Part shown: positions 15,848 through 22,396 of the stretch, in pieces
Position numbering within the stretch: position 1 is the stretch's first letter
How the letters are laid out: every line of letters starts with the position of its first letter
Source of the DNA: Bacteroidales bacterium
GTDB lineage: Bacteria > Bacteroidota > Bacteroidia > Bacteroidales > UBA932
Assembly: GCA_024401945.1 (NCBI GenBank)
Contig: JAKSKC010000014.1
Location: 1 to 22,396, forward strand
Length of the DNA stretch: 22,396 nt
Reading direction: 5' to 3'
The notes under the pieces: generated by a model
What the model was told of the DNA's origin: nothing
Databases searched by the model: none
The model's input: only the letters and a program-made list of their open reading frames with translations
Made by a program: the position numbers and the translations under genes

Positions 15848-16732
15848 TTATTTTAAATCATCCGGGGTGAACAGCTGTTCGACGAATTCCTTTTTTTCAA
15901 AGATCCTTATATCCTCCATTCCCTCTCCGACTCCTATGTATTTCACCGGTATTCCGTAGGTATCCGACACGCCGACGACCACTCCCCCCTTTGCCGTACC
16001 GTCGAGCTTGGTTACGGCCAGGGCGGTGATATCGGTAGCCCTGGAGAACTCCTTCGCCTGCGAGAAAGCGTTCTGGCCCGTGCTGGCATCCAGGACAAGG
16101 AGCACCTCCTGAGGAGCGTCAGGAATGACTTTCCTGATGACGTTGCGGATTTTGGTGAGCTCGTTCATCAGGTCTATCCTGTTGTGGAGCCTTCCGGCGG
16201 TGTCGATGAGCACTACGTCCGCATCCCTGGCAACAGCCGATTTGACCGTGTCGTACGCCACGGACGCCGGGTCTGAGCCCATCTGCTGCTTCACGAGGTC
16301 CACACCGGCCCTGCCGGCCCAGATCGTGAGCTGGTCCACCGCCGCGGCCCTGAAGGTGTCAGCGGCGCCGAGCACCACCTTCTTGCCCTGCTTGCGGTAG
16401 AAGTTGGCCAGTTTGCCTATGGTGGTTGTCTTGCCGACCCCGTTGACGCCCACTACCAGAATGACATAGGGACGATGGGAATCCTTTTGGGAAGGGCGGC
16501 TTTCGGGGATGAGGGCGGATATTTCCTCCCTGAGCAGGGAAACCAGTTCGTCGAAGGACATATATTTGTCCTTCTCAACTCTCTCCTCCAGGTTGTCGAT
16601 GACCTTCAGAGTGGTATCAACGCCCATATCGGACTCAACGAGAGCTTCTTCAATCGCATCAAGGGTATCGTCGTCCACCCTCGAACGGCCTGCCACGGCC
16701 CTGGAAATCTTCTGAAAGAAACTGATTGCCAT
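15848..16732 (-). CDS. ftsY: Signal recognition particle receptor FtsY
   Basis: A 294-residue SRP receptor, the GTPase that docks SRP-ribosome complexes at the membrane for co-translational insertion. It holds only the N and G domains, without the long acidic A domain of E. coli, as is common in Bacteroidetes. Motifs are GVNGVGKT (95-102, P-loop), DTFRAAA (125-131), DTAGR (177-181) and TKLDG (241-245). An N-terminal amphipathic stretch (MAISFFQKISRAVAG) probably binds the membrane. The gene has its own promoter, nested in the terminator of the upstream ribosomal-protein unit, and leads the ftsY-pheT-DUF4296-radical SAM-deoC operon. Confidence 0.97.
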   Translation of the reverse strand: MAISFFQKISRAVAGRSRVDDDTLDAIEEALVESDMGVDTTLKVIDNLEERVEKDKYMSFDELVSLLREEISALIPESRPSQKDSHRPYVILVVGVNGVGKTTTIGKLANFYRKQGKKVVLGAADTFRAAAVDQLTIWAGRAGVDLVKQQMGSDPASVAYDTVKSAVARDADVVLIDTAGRLHNRIDLMNELTKIRNVIRKVIPDAPQEVLLVLDASTGQNAFSQAKEFSRATDITALAVTKLDGTAKGGVVVGVSDTYGIPVKYIGVGEGMEDIRIFEKKEFVEQLFTPDDLK

Positions 16733-16752
16733 ATACTGTTCGGTATAATCCG

Positions 16753-16782
16753 CGAATATACAAAAAAAAGAGGCCTGCTCAA
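16753..16782 (-). promoter_or_regulatory. Promoter for the ftsY-pheT-deoC operon
   Basis: On the minus strand TTG (16782-16780), 19 bases, then TATATTCG (16760-16753), one base off the -7 consensus. The -33 element lies in the loop of the upstream terminator. The ftsY ATG follows 20 bases later. Confidence 0.55.
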
Positions 16783-16796
16783 AGAGAGGCCCCTTT
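16762..16796 (-). terminator. Rho-independent terminator after the DUF4295 gene
   Basis: On the minus strand AAAGGGGCCT (16796-16787) pairs with AGGCCTCTTT (16776-16767) with one G-U pair and a ten-base loop. The U-run spans 16769-16762. It ends the ribosomal-protein unit 17 bases after the DUF4295 stop. Confidence 0.87.
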
Positions 16797-16813
16797 CAAA
16801 TATTCCGACAGGA

Positions 16814-16972
16814 TTACTTCTTTGCGAAGAAATCTTTTGCCTTTTCCTCCTCGACGTACTGCTCAGTGAAGACATAAGCACCGGTCTTTGGAGACTTTTC
16901 CATACGGATGCACTTGACCATGCTCTTAGCACCGGCCTTGGCTGCGAATGTTGCGACGGCTTTCTTTGCCAT
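16814..16972 (-). CDS. DUF4295 family small basic protein
   Basis: A complete 52-residue protein starting MAKKAVATFAAKAGAKSMVK and ending AKDFFAKK. The length, the lysine-rich start and the KSPKTGAYVF segment fit DUF4295, a Bacteroidetes-specific family almost always encoded right after rpmB and rpmG. Its position suggests a ribosome-associated role, but none is established to my knowledge. A strong Shine-Dalgarno sequence precedes the ATG. It is the last gene before the terminator. Confidence 0.93.
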   Translation of the reverse strand: MAKKAVATFAAKAGAKSMVKCIRMEKSPKTGAYVFTEQYVEEEKAKDFFAKK

Positions 16973-16979
16973 AATCTAT

Positions 16980-16985
16980 CCTCCT
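16980..16985 (-). promoter_or_regulatory. Strong Shine-Dalgarno site before the DUF4295 gene
   Basis: AGGAGG on the minus strand ends seven bases before the ATG. Bacteroidetes mRNAs generally lack such sites, so it is unusual, and it supports this start. Confidence 0.65.
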
Positions 16986-16988
16986 GAA

Positions 16989-17177
16989 TTACTTGATTTC
17001 CTTATGAACGGTCACTCTCTTCACGCCTGCGTGATATTTCTTGCGCTCGATACGCTCGGGAGTGTTCTTCTTGTTTTTGGTGGTGACGTAGCGTGATACT
17101 ACATCCTTTCCTTCCTCATTCTTTTCGATGCTCTCGAGGATGACCTGCACCCTGTTTCCTTTTGCTTTCTTTGCCAT
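16989..17177 (-). CDS. rpmG: 50S ribosomal protein L33
   Basis: A 62-residue basic protein with the L33 pattern [36 protein letters not shown] and a lysine-rich end. It lacks the CxxC pairs of zinc-binding L33, so it is the zinc-independent form. It lies between rpmB (11 bases upstream) and the DUF4295 gene (16 bases downstream), the conserved Bacteroidetes order. Confidence 0.96.
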   Translation of the reverse strand: MAKKAKGNRVQVILESIEKNEEGKDVVSRYVTTKNKKNTPERIERKKYHAGVKRVTVHKEIK

Positions 17178-17188
17178 AGTACTAAAAA

Positions 17189-17431
17189 TTAAACAAGGTT
17201 AATGTATCCTTTCTTCTGAGCATCGCGGAGAGTAGCCTCGAGACCGTTCTTCTCAATAATCCTCATACCCTTGCAGGAAAGCTTGAGGGTGATGAATCTC
17301 TGCTCCTCCTCGCTCCAGAAGCGCTTGTTCTTGAGGTTGACGGAGAAGTCGCGCTTTGTACGCAATTTAGAATGGGCGACATTATTGCCTTTCATTCTTT
17401 TTCTTCCGGTTATTTGACAAACCTTTGACAT
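17189..17431 (-). CDS. rpmB: 50S ribosomal protein L28
   Basis: An 80-residue protein with the L28 start [21 protein letters not shown], the RRDF-like [15 protein letters not shown] segment and [16 protein letters not shown]. It has a normal length for the family. It begins 30 bases after the lepB stop. That gap is AT-rich and shows no promoter match I trust, so rpmB may be transcribed from further upstream. Confidence 0.97.
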   Translation of the reverse strand: MSKVCQITGRKRMKGNNVAHSKLRTKRDFSVNLKNKRFWSEEEQRFITLKLSCKGMRIIEKNGLEATLRDAQKKGYINLV

Positions 17432-17461
17432 AATGTTATTGTTTTTATTAATTAATAATCT

Positions 17462-18625
17462 TTACACGAATTTCAGGAATCTGCGCCACCTGATATTCTT
17501 CGGGAAACTCTTTCCTTTGTCGGTAGAGAGCCAGATGACCGTCGGACGCCCGACTATATGGTCTTCCGGAACGAAGCCCCAATACCTGGAATCCAGGGAA
17601 TTGTGCCTGTTGTCCCCCATCATGAAATAGTAGTCCTGCTTGAAGGTATAGCTACCTTCGGCAAGAGCCTTCTGCACATCGGAATCCTCGTAGTCGGAGA
17701 TCAACCTTTCGTAGAAAGGAAGGTTCCCTTCGTTCAGCTCGACTGTCACTCCCTTCTTCGGAATCCAGACCGGACCGTATTCGTCACGTGTCCATCCTGT
17801 CTTCACGAACGGGAAGAGTTCCAGTTCCTGAACCGGATCGTCGCACGGAATCTCCAGGTTCGGAACTATACCTGCGACGGTGGAGAGCTTCTCGAGCTCC
17901 GCGAGCATTCCTGCCGTGAGAGGCATTGCGGGATATCCCGGCAGGGAAGGATCGTACGCGATCTCCTGATGGTCTATCCCCATCTTGTCAAGGACCTTGC
18001 TGTTGATTCTCTGTCCTGTGGTGAGCACCCTGTAGGTGAGCTGTACGCCGGGGTAGACCTCCTGCTGTTCTCCGTTCACCCATACAAGGCCCTGCTTGAC
18101 CTGAAGGGTATCACCCGGAGTTGCCACGCACCTTTTGACATAATGGTCCTTCTTGTCCTTCGGCCTTGTGACGATTCCGCCCATATTGGCCTTCACATAG
18201 TCCCTGCCGAACATACGCACAAGCGCGTGGTAGTCCTGCTGGGGGGCATTGACCAGAACGGTGTCACCGTTCGGGAAATTGAAGACGACGTAATCGCCTT
18301 TCCTGACCTGTCTGAATCCCGGGAGACGCCTGTATTTCCACTGGACCGCTGTCGAGTAGGACTCGTGGCGTCCGATGACGTTGTGCGTGAAAGGGATGGT
18401 CAGAGGTGTCTGCGGCATCTTCGGACCGTATGTCAATTTGCTCACGAAGAGATGGTCTCCCGTATAGAGACTGCTCTCCATCGAGGATGAAGGAATCTTG
18501 AACGCCTGGAAGAAGAAAATGTTTATCAGCGTGACTACCACCACTGCGAACAGGATGGCATCGACCCAATCCAAAATCCAGTTGAGGAATTTGCTCTTGG
18601 TACGCAGATGCTTCTTCCGGCTCAT
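17462..18625 (-). CDS. lepB: Signal peptidase I
   Basis: A 387-residue membrane-bound serine protease that removes signal peptides from exported proteins. A single N-terminal membrane segment (about residues 22-41) is followed by IPSSSM with the catalytic serine at 48, YVKRCVATPGD with the general-base lysine at 164, and GDNRHNSLDSR, the conserved box E. An insertion between the last two boxes makes it longer than the E. coli enzyme, as is usual in Bacteroidetes. It lies between rplT (6 bases upstream) and rpmB, an unusual position for lepB. Confidence 0.95.
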   Translation of the reverse strand: MSRKKHLRTKSKFLNWILDWVDAILFAVVVVTLINIFFFQAFKIPSSSMESSLYTGDHLFVSKLTYGPKMPQTPLTIPFTHNVIGRHESYSTAVQWKYRRLPGFRQVRKGDYVVFNFPNGDTVLVNAPQQDYHALVRMFGRDYVKANMGGIVTRPKDKKDHYVKRCVATPGDTLQVKQGLVWVNGEQQEVYPGVQLTYRVLTTGQRINSKVLDKMGIDHQEIAYDPSLPGYPAMPLTAGMLAELEKLSTVAGIVPNLEIPCDDPVQELELFPFVKTGWTRDEYGPVWIPKKGVTVELNEGNLPFYERLISDYEDSDVQKALAEGSYTFKQDYYFMMGDNRHNSLDSRYWGFVPEDHIVGRPTVIWLSTDKGKSFPKNIRWRRFLKFV

Positions 18626-18631
18626 GGTTTG

Positions 18632-18976
18632 CTACTTAACTGAATTGATGATAGCTTCGAATGCCTTCGGATTGTTCATAGCGAGGTCGGCAAGCACCTT
18701 GCGGTTGAGACCGATGTTCTGCTTGGCGAGCCTGCCCATGAACTGTGAATAAGAGATACCGTACTGACGTGCGGCTGCGTTGATTCTCTGAATCCAAAGT
18801 GCACGGAAATCACCCTTCTTTCTTTTACGGTCGCGGTATGCGTAGGTAAGACCTTTTTCGTAGGTGTTCTTCGCAACAGTCCATACATTCTTCCTTGAGA
18901 GGAAGTTACCGCGGGTTTGCTTGAGAATCTTCTTTCTGCGAGCTCTTGAAGCTACTGAATTTACTGATCTTGGCAT
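18632..18976 (-). CDS. rplT: 50S ribosomal protein L20
   Basis: A 114-residue L20 with the typical basic N-terminal helix ([20 protein letters not shown]), the [15 protein letters not shown] segment and a globular C-terminal domain containing [18 protein letters not shown]20 is an early 50S assembly protein and in many bacteria represses its own infC-rpmI-rplT operon; no such leader site can be assigned here. It lies 23 bases after rpmI. Confidence 0.97.
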   Translation of the reverse strand: MPRSVNSVASRARRKKILKQTRGNFLSRKNVWTVAKNTYEKGLTYAYRDRKRKKGDFRALWIQRINAAARQYGISYSQFMGRLAKQNIGLNRKVLADLAMNNPKAFEAIINSVK

Positions 18977-18999
18977 AATTACGCTTTTTTAAAGGTTAA

Positions 19000-19194
19000 T
19001 TACATAACAAGGAGCTCGCGAACTCTGTTGAAATCCGCCTTCTCGAGGAGAGCGAAATGATCGAGGTTTCTCTTGCGCTTCTTGGTCTTCTTGGTGAGAA
19101 TGTGGCTGTGGTAAGCGTGCTTTCTCTTGATTTTTCCCGATCCGGTAAACGTGAAACGCTTTTTGGCACCGGAGTTGGTTTTAAGCTTTGCCAT
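19000..19194 (-). CDS. rpmI: 50S ribosomal protein L35
   Basis: A 64-residue very basic protein with the L35 features [40 protein letters not shown] and a short C-terminal helix. It lies in the conserved order infC-rpmI-rplT. The 49-base gap after infC is AT-rich and shows no clear promoter box. Confidence 0.97.
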   Translation of the reverse strand: MAKLKTNSGAKKRFTFTGSGKIKRKHAYHSHILTKKTKKRKRNLDHFALLEKADFNRVRELLVM

Positions 19195-19243
19195 TGTGTA
19201 ATGAATTAATTGTTAATAATATTTAAGGACACATCAAGGTGCC

Positions 19244-19831
19244 TCATTTCTTTTTGTTAGGGGCGATCATAATGGACATTCTCTTGCCCTCGAGCGCCGG
19301 CATATTCTCGGCCTTTCCGAATTCCTCAAGCTCTACCGCGAATCTGAGAAGCTGTTTCTCCCCCTGCTCGGCGAACATTATGGAACGACCGCGGAAGAAT
19401 ATCGTCGCCTTTACCTTGGAACCCTCCTGGAGGAACTCCTGAGCGTGCTTGAGCTTGAACTGGAAGTCGTGCTCGTCGGTGTTGGGACCGAAGCGGATCT
19501 CCTTGACCACAATCTTGGAGGCGTTCTGCTTCATCTCCTTGGCCTTCTTCTTCTGCTGATAAAGGAACTTCTGGTAGTCCATTATCCTGCAGACAGGAGG
19601 ATCGGCCTTCGCGCTGATCTCCACCAGGTCAAGCTCCAGGCTGTCAGCCATCTGGAGGGCCTTGGCAAGAGGATATACCCCCTGCTCAGGAATGTTGTCC
19701 CCGACAAGACGTACCTGAGGAGCGGTTATCTCCTCATTGATATTGAGTTCGTTCTCGTCCTTCTGTTGACGGGGATCCGGTCTGCGGCCTTTTGGCTTGA
19801 AGCTCGGCTTTGGTTTGAAAGGTCCTGGCAT
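19244..19831 (-). CDS. infC: Translation initiation factor IF-3
   Basis: A 195-residue IF-3, which keeps 30S subunits free and checks the initiator tRNA. The N-domain starts around residue 30 ([17 protein letters not shown]), the helical linker includes [10 protein letters not shown], and the C-domain starts near [15 protein letters not shown] basic, proline-rich extension of about 28 residues ([17 protein letters not shown]) precedes the conserved core. The start is a normal ATG, unlike the autoregulatory AUU of E. coli infC. The ATG overlaps the thrS stop by one base (TAATG), so IF-3 synthesis should be coupled to ThrRS synthesis. Confidence 0.97.
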   Translation of the reverse strand: MPGPFKPKPSFKPKGRRPDPRQQKDENELNINEEITAPQVRLVGDNIPEQGVYPLAKALQMADSLELDLVEISAKADPPVCRIMDYQKFLYQQKKKAKEMKQNASKIVVKEIRFGPNTDEHDFQFKLKHAQEFLQEGSKVKATIFFRGRSIMFAEQGEKQLLRFAVELEEFGKAENMPALEGKRMSIMIAPNKKK

Positions 19832-21615
19832 TAAGATAATTCTTCTTCTATTGTTTTGTTAATGTATGTTATAAACTCCTCTACGCTCATACTGCCCTGA
19901 TCGACGCCTTCCTTCCTGAAAGACACCGTTCCGTCAGTCATCTCCTTCTCGCCGACAATCACGATGAGAGGAACCCTGAGCAATGAAATCTCACGGATTC
20001 TCTTACCGAGAGTCTCGTTTCGGGAGTCTATAGAGGCGCGAATTTCGGAATTTTTCAACAATTCGCAAACTTTTTCAGCATAATCTGCATATTTCTCGCT
20101 GACTGGCAGGATTTTAACCTGGTCAGGGGCGAGCCATACCGGCAGATGTCCGGCTGTGTGTTCGAGCACCACGGCGGTAAAACGCTCGATGCTTCCGAAC
20201 GGTGCGCGGTGGATCATCACCGGACGCTTCTTGCTTCCGTCCGCGTCGGTATCCTCGAGTTCGAAACGCTCAGGACGGTTGTAGTCCACCTGGATGGTTC
20301 CGAGCTGCCACTGACGTCCGAGGGCATCCTTTACCATAAAGTCAAGCTTCGGACCGTAGAAAGCGGCCTCGCCAGTCTCCACAACGGTCTTGAGACCCTT
20401 CTTGGCGGCTGCGTCGATGATTCCCTGCTCGGCCTTCTTCCAGTTCTCGTCGGAACCGATATACTTCTCCTTATTATTTGGGTCACGGAGTGATACCTGG
20501 GCCGAGAACTCCTTCATCTTCAGTGTTCCGAAGACATAGAGGATGAGGTCGATGACCTTCTCGAACTCCTCCTGGAGCTGGTCCGGGCGGCAGAAGAGGT
20601 GGGCGTCATCCTGGGTGAAACCGCGTACGCGGGTAAGACCGTGGAGCTCTCCGCTCTGTTCGTAACGGTAAACCGTTCCGAACTCCGCAAATCTCAACGG
20701 AAGGTCGCGGTACGAACGCGGGGCGCTGCGGAATATCTCGCAGTGATGAGGGCAGTTCATAGGCTTGAGCATATAGACCTCACCCTCCTGAGGGGTATGG
20801 ATAGGCTGGAAGGAATCCTTTCCGTACTTGGCCCAGTGGCCTGAAGTGACATAAAGGTCCTTGCTGCCGATATGCGGTGTCACTACCGGGAGATATCCGA
20901 GTTCCTGCTGCTTGCGACGGAGGAAATTCTCCAGGGTATACCTCATCTGGGCGCCGCGCGGGAGCCAGAGAGGCAGTCCGAGGCCGACCCTTGAGGAGAA
21001 GGTGAAGAGTTCCATCTCCTTGCCGAGTTTCCTGTGGTCCCTCTTCTTCGCTTCTTCGAGAAGCGTGAGATATTCATCGAGCATAGCCTTCTTAGGGAAG
21101 GTGATGCCGTAGATTCTTGTAAGCTGGTTGCGGTTCTGGTCACCCTTCCAGTATGCTCCGGCGATGCTGAGGAGCTTGATGGCCTTGATGTCGTCCACGT
21201 GCTTTACGTGAGGACCGCGGCACAGGTCGGTGAAGTTGCCGTTCTTATAGAAGGTGATGGTACCGTCCTCGAGGTCGGAGATGAGCTCGCACTTGTACTG
21301 GTCTCCCTTCTTCTGGAAATAATCCATTGCATCCGCCTTGCTGACCTGGGTGCATTCGAAGGTTTCCTTGGTCTTTGCGAGTTCGGTCATCTTGGCCTCG
21401 ATCTTTGCAAGATCCGCCTCAGTTATCTGCGTATCGCCGAAGTCCACGTCATAGTAGAATCCGCTCTCAACTGCAGGTCCGACACCGAATTTCACACCCG
21501 GATAGAGTGCCTCCAGGGCCTCAGCCATAAGGTGGGCTGAAGAATGCCAGAAGATCTTCTTGGCCTGCGCATCCTCCCAGTTCAGGATGCTGCCGTCTGT
21601 AAATGCAATAGTCAT
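19831..21615 (-). CDS. thrS: Threonyl-tRNA synthetase lacking the TGS domain
   Basis: A 594-residue class II synthetase that charges tRNA-Thr. The editing domain has HSSAH (H24 and H28) and CRGPH (C132 and H136). The catalytic zinc ligands are C288 in MNCPHHC, H339 in DDAHLFC and H469 in MIHRAPFGS, and the anticodon-binding domain follows to the end. These residues sit about 42-46 positions earlier than in the E. coli enzyme because the N-terminal TGS domain is missing; about 16 residues precede the editing domain. An in-frame TAA at 21622-21624 rules out a longer start. Two -7 boxes lie upstream, and there is no room for a long leader. The gene leads the infC-rpmI-rplT-lepB-rpmB-rpmG run. 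Confidence 0.95.
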   Translation of the reverse strand: MTIAFTDGSILNWEDAQAKKIFWHSSAHLMAEALEALYPGVKFGVGPAVESGFYYDVDFGDTQITEADLAKIEAKMTELAKTKETFECTQVSKADAMDYFQKKGDQYKCELISDLEDGTITFYKNGNFTDLCRGPHVKHVDDIKAIKLLSIAGAYWKGDQNRNQLTRIYGITFPKKAMLDEYLTLLEEAKKRDHRKLGKEMELFTFSSRVGLGLPLWLPRGAQMRYTLENFLRRKQQELGYLPVVTPHIGSKDLYVTSGHWAKYGKDSFQPIHTPQEGEVYMLKPMNCPHHCEIFRSAPRSYRDLPLRFAEFGTVYRYEQSGELHGLTRVRGFTQDDAHLFCRPDQLQEEFEKVIDLILYVFGTLKMKEFSAQVSLRDPNNKEKYIGSDENWKKAEQGIIDAAAKKGLKTVVETGEAAFYGPKLDFMVKDALGRQWQLGTIQVDYNRPERFELEDTDADGSKKRPVMIHRAPFGSIERFTAVVLEHTAGHLPVWLAPDQVKILPVSEKYADYAEKVCELLKNSEIRASIDSRNETLGKRIREISLLRVPLIVIVGEKEMTDGTVSFRKEGVDQGSMSVEEFITYINKTIEEELS

Positions 21616-21626
21616 AATTTGTTATA

Positions 21627-21650
21627 CAAAGTTATAAGCCTACAAAGATA
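21627..21650 (-). promoter_or_regulatory. Tandem -7 boxes upstream of thrS
   Basis: On the minus strand TATCTTTG (21650-21643) and TAACTTTG (21634-21627) both match TAnnTTTG. The nearer one ends 11 bases before the thrS ATG. Neither has an ideally spaced TTG -33; TTG at 21654-21652 is 17 bases from the nearer box. Confidence 0.6.
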
Positions 21651-21672
21651 GCAAAAATTTACTATCTTTGTA
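21641..21672. repeat. Perfect inverted repeat carrying divergent -7 boxes
   Basis: TACAAAGATAG (21641-21651), a ten-base AT-rich spacer, then CTATCTTTGTA (21662-21672): perfect 11-base arms. Each arm carries an outward-facing TATCTTTG box, one for thrS and one for the DUF4199 gene. Confidence 0.75.
21663..21670 (+). promoter_or_regulatory. Promoter -7 box for the DUF4199-glycosyltransferase pair
   Basis: TATCTTTG ends seven bases before the DUF4199 ATG, so the transcript would have almost no leader. No TTG -33 is visible. Confidence 0.6.
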
Positions 21673-21677
21673 CCGTT

Positions 21678-22229
21678 ATGAAAAACAACGGCATCGATTG
21701 GAACGCCGCCGGTCTGGCGGGACTTGTGCTTGGCGGGGTCAGCATCGCTTACCAGCTTCTCTCCCACCTTCTTATGGGTCTTGACAGCGCTTTCCTGATG
21801 TTTTCCGGGAACACGCTGCTGTGGATAGCAAAGTTCGTAGGCTGCATCCTTCTGATGAAGATGTTCCTGAAGCGCTATGACAGCTCGGAGGAAAGCGGAA
21901 ACGGTATCAGCCTGTTCAAGCACGGGATGCTTATAGCGGCCCTTTCCGCCCTCGTCTATTCGGCTTTTTATTTCATATATGTAAAATACATTGCGTCCGG
22001 TATATTCGACGAGGCTTTCGAACTTATGATGGAAAGATATTCTTCCTTCATGGATTCCAACTCGCTCGAGCAGATGGAGAACCTGCGTCCGGACCTTCCG
22101 GTCATCACCTTCTTCTCCAACCTCATCTACTGCTTCCTGTACGGTACGGTCCTTTCCTCAATCCTGTCCAGGAGCATCATCTACCGTGATCCGTTTGATG
22201 AAGAAGACAACAACATAGAAGAACAATAA
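21678..22229 (+). CDS. DUF4199 integral membrane protein
   Basis: A 183-residue protein with about four membrane segments (around residues 10-30, 43-62, 80-103 and 143-163), a short charged loop KRYDSSEESGNG and an acidic C-terminal tail. This is the Bacteroidetes DUF4199 family, of unknown function. It is followed with a one-base overlap (TAATG) by a family 2 glycosyltransferase, a pairing I recall as common in Bacteroidales. This suggests a role in lipid-linked sugar transfer or in supporting the transferase, but that is inference from context. Confidence 0.9.
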   Translation: MKNNGIDWNAAGLAGLVLGGVSIAYQLLSHLLMGLDSAFLMFSGNTLLWIAKFVGCILLMKMFLKRYDSSEESGNGISLFKHGMLIAALSALVYSAFYFIYVKYIASGIFDEAFELMMERYSSFMDSNSLEQMENLRPDLPVITFFSNLIYCFLYGTVLSSILSRSIIYRDPFDEEDNNIEEQ

Positions 22230-22396
22230 TGGACATTTCAGTAATCATCCCTCTTCTCAACGAGAAGGAATCCCTGCCGGAGCTCACGTCCTGGCTGAGG
22301 AGAACTCTCAATGATTGGAAACTGTCATACGAGATAATATTCGTCGACGACGGAAGTACGGACGGATCCTGGGACACGATTCAGGAACTTTCGAAG
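22229..22396 (+). CDS. Family 2 glycosyltransferase, N-terminal fragment cut by the window end
   Basis: The first 56 codons of a GT-A fold glycosyltransferase: MDISVIIPLLNEKESLPEL, the nucleotide-sugar-binding start of family 2, and VDDGSTDGSWD with the first metal/UDP-binding aspartates at 40-41. The pattern resembles dolichyl- or polyprenyl-phosphate sugar transferases that partner with membrane proteins. The ATG overlaps the DUF4199 stop, so the two are translated together. The gene continues beyond the right edge and its sugar specificity cannot be judged. Confidence 0.9.
   Translation, partial: MDISVIIPLLNEKESLPELTSWLRRTLNDWKLSYEIIFVDDGSTDGSWDTIQELSK

Noticed and set aside
21616..21677. 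T-box or structured leader controlling thrS
   Set aside because: The leader from the nearest promoter box is only about 10-30 bases, too short for such an element.
1..22396. CRISPR array, phage, transposon or defence system
   Set aside because: No regular repeat-spacer pattern, no transposase, integrase or structural phage gene, and no recognisable defence gene was found in the window.

Overview
The window looks like chromosomal core sequence from a member of the Bacteroidales. The grounds are the many promoter boxes of the Bacteroidetes form TAnnTTTG (some with TTG 19-20 bases upstream), Bacteroidetes-restricted families (DUF4199, DUF4295, DUF4296, DUF3575, GSCFA), an FtsY that is just the NG domain, tRNA genes without an encoded CCA, and GC-rich codon use. 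The genus cannot be fixed from the sequence; an uncultured gut Bacteroidales is my guess. I see no phage, transposon, CRISPR array or secretion system.

Layout. 1-1408: an orphan lipoprotein on the minus strand, divergent from tRNA-Leu(CAG). 1417-4059: a terminator, then typA/bipA, a DUF177/YceD protein, rpmF (L32) and tRNA-Arg(CCT), closed by a strong terminator. 4090-5438: an AT-richer Xre-type regulator with a good promoter and operator-like repeats, then a GSCFA hydrolase-like gene. 5522-11291: an exported-enzyme block with a GH3 glycosidase lipoprotein (+), a DUF3575 protein and a zinc-metalloprotease-like lipoprotein (both -), and a divergent secreted histidine (phytase-like) phosphatase (+). 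11292-11400: a short intergenic stretch rich in inverted repeats.

11401-21615: one long minus-strand run of housekeeping genes. In transcription order it is thrS, infC, rpmI, rplT, lepB, rpmB, rpmG, a DUF4295 gene, a terminator with a new promoter, then ftsY, pheT, a DUF4296 lipoprotein, a COG0731-like radical SAM protein and deoC. Junctions are very tight (1-nt TAATG/TGATG overlaps, one ATGA overlap). 21678-22396: a divergent pair, DUF4199 membrane protein and a family 2 glycosyltransferase cut by the window end.

Functionally the minus-strand run joins tRNA charging (ThrRS, PheRS beta), initiation (IF-3), large-subunit proteins (L35, L20, L28, L33) and protein export (signal peptidase I, FtsY). 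The 5.5-11.3 kb block encodes exported enzymes for carbohydrate, peptide and phosphate-ester breakdown. I did not find a convincing new multi-gene system. The most notable observations are a ThrRS without a TGS domain, a perfect inverted repeat carrying two outward-facing promoter boxes at 21641-21672, a COG0731 radical SAM gene translationally linked to the pheT operon, a promoter embedded in a terminator before ftsY, and a start-site conflict in the DUF177 gene.
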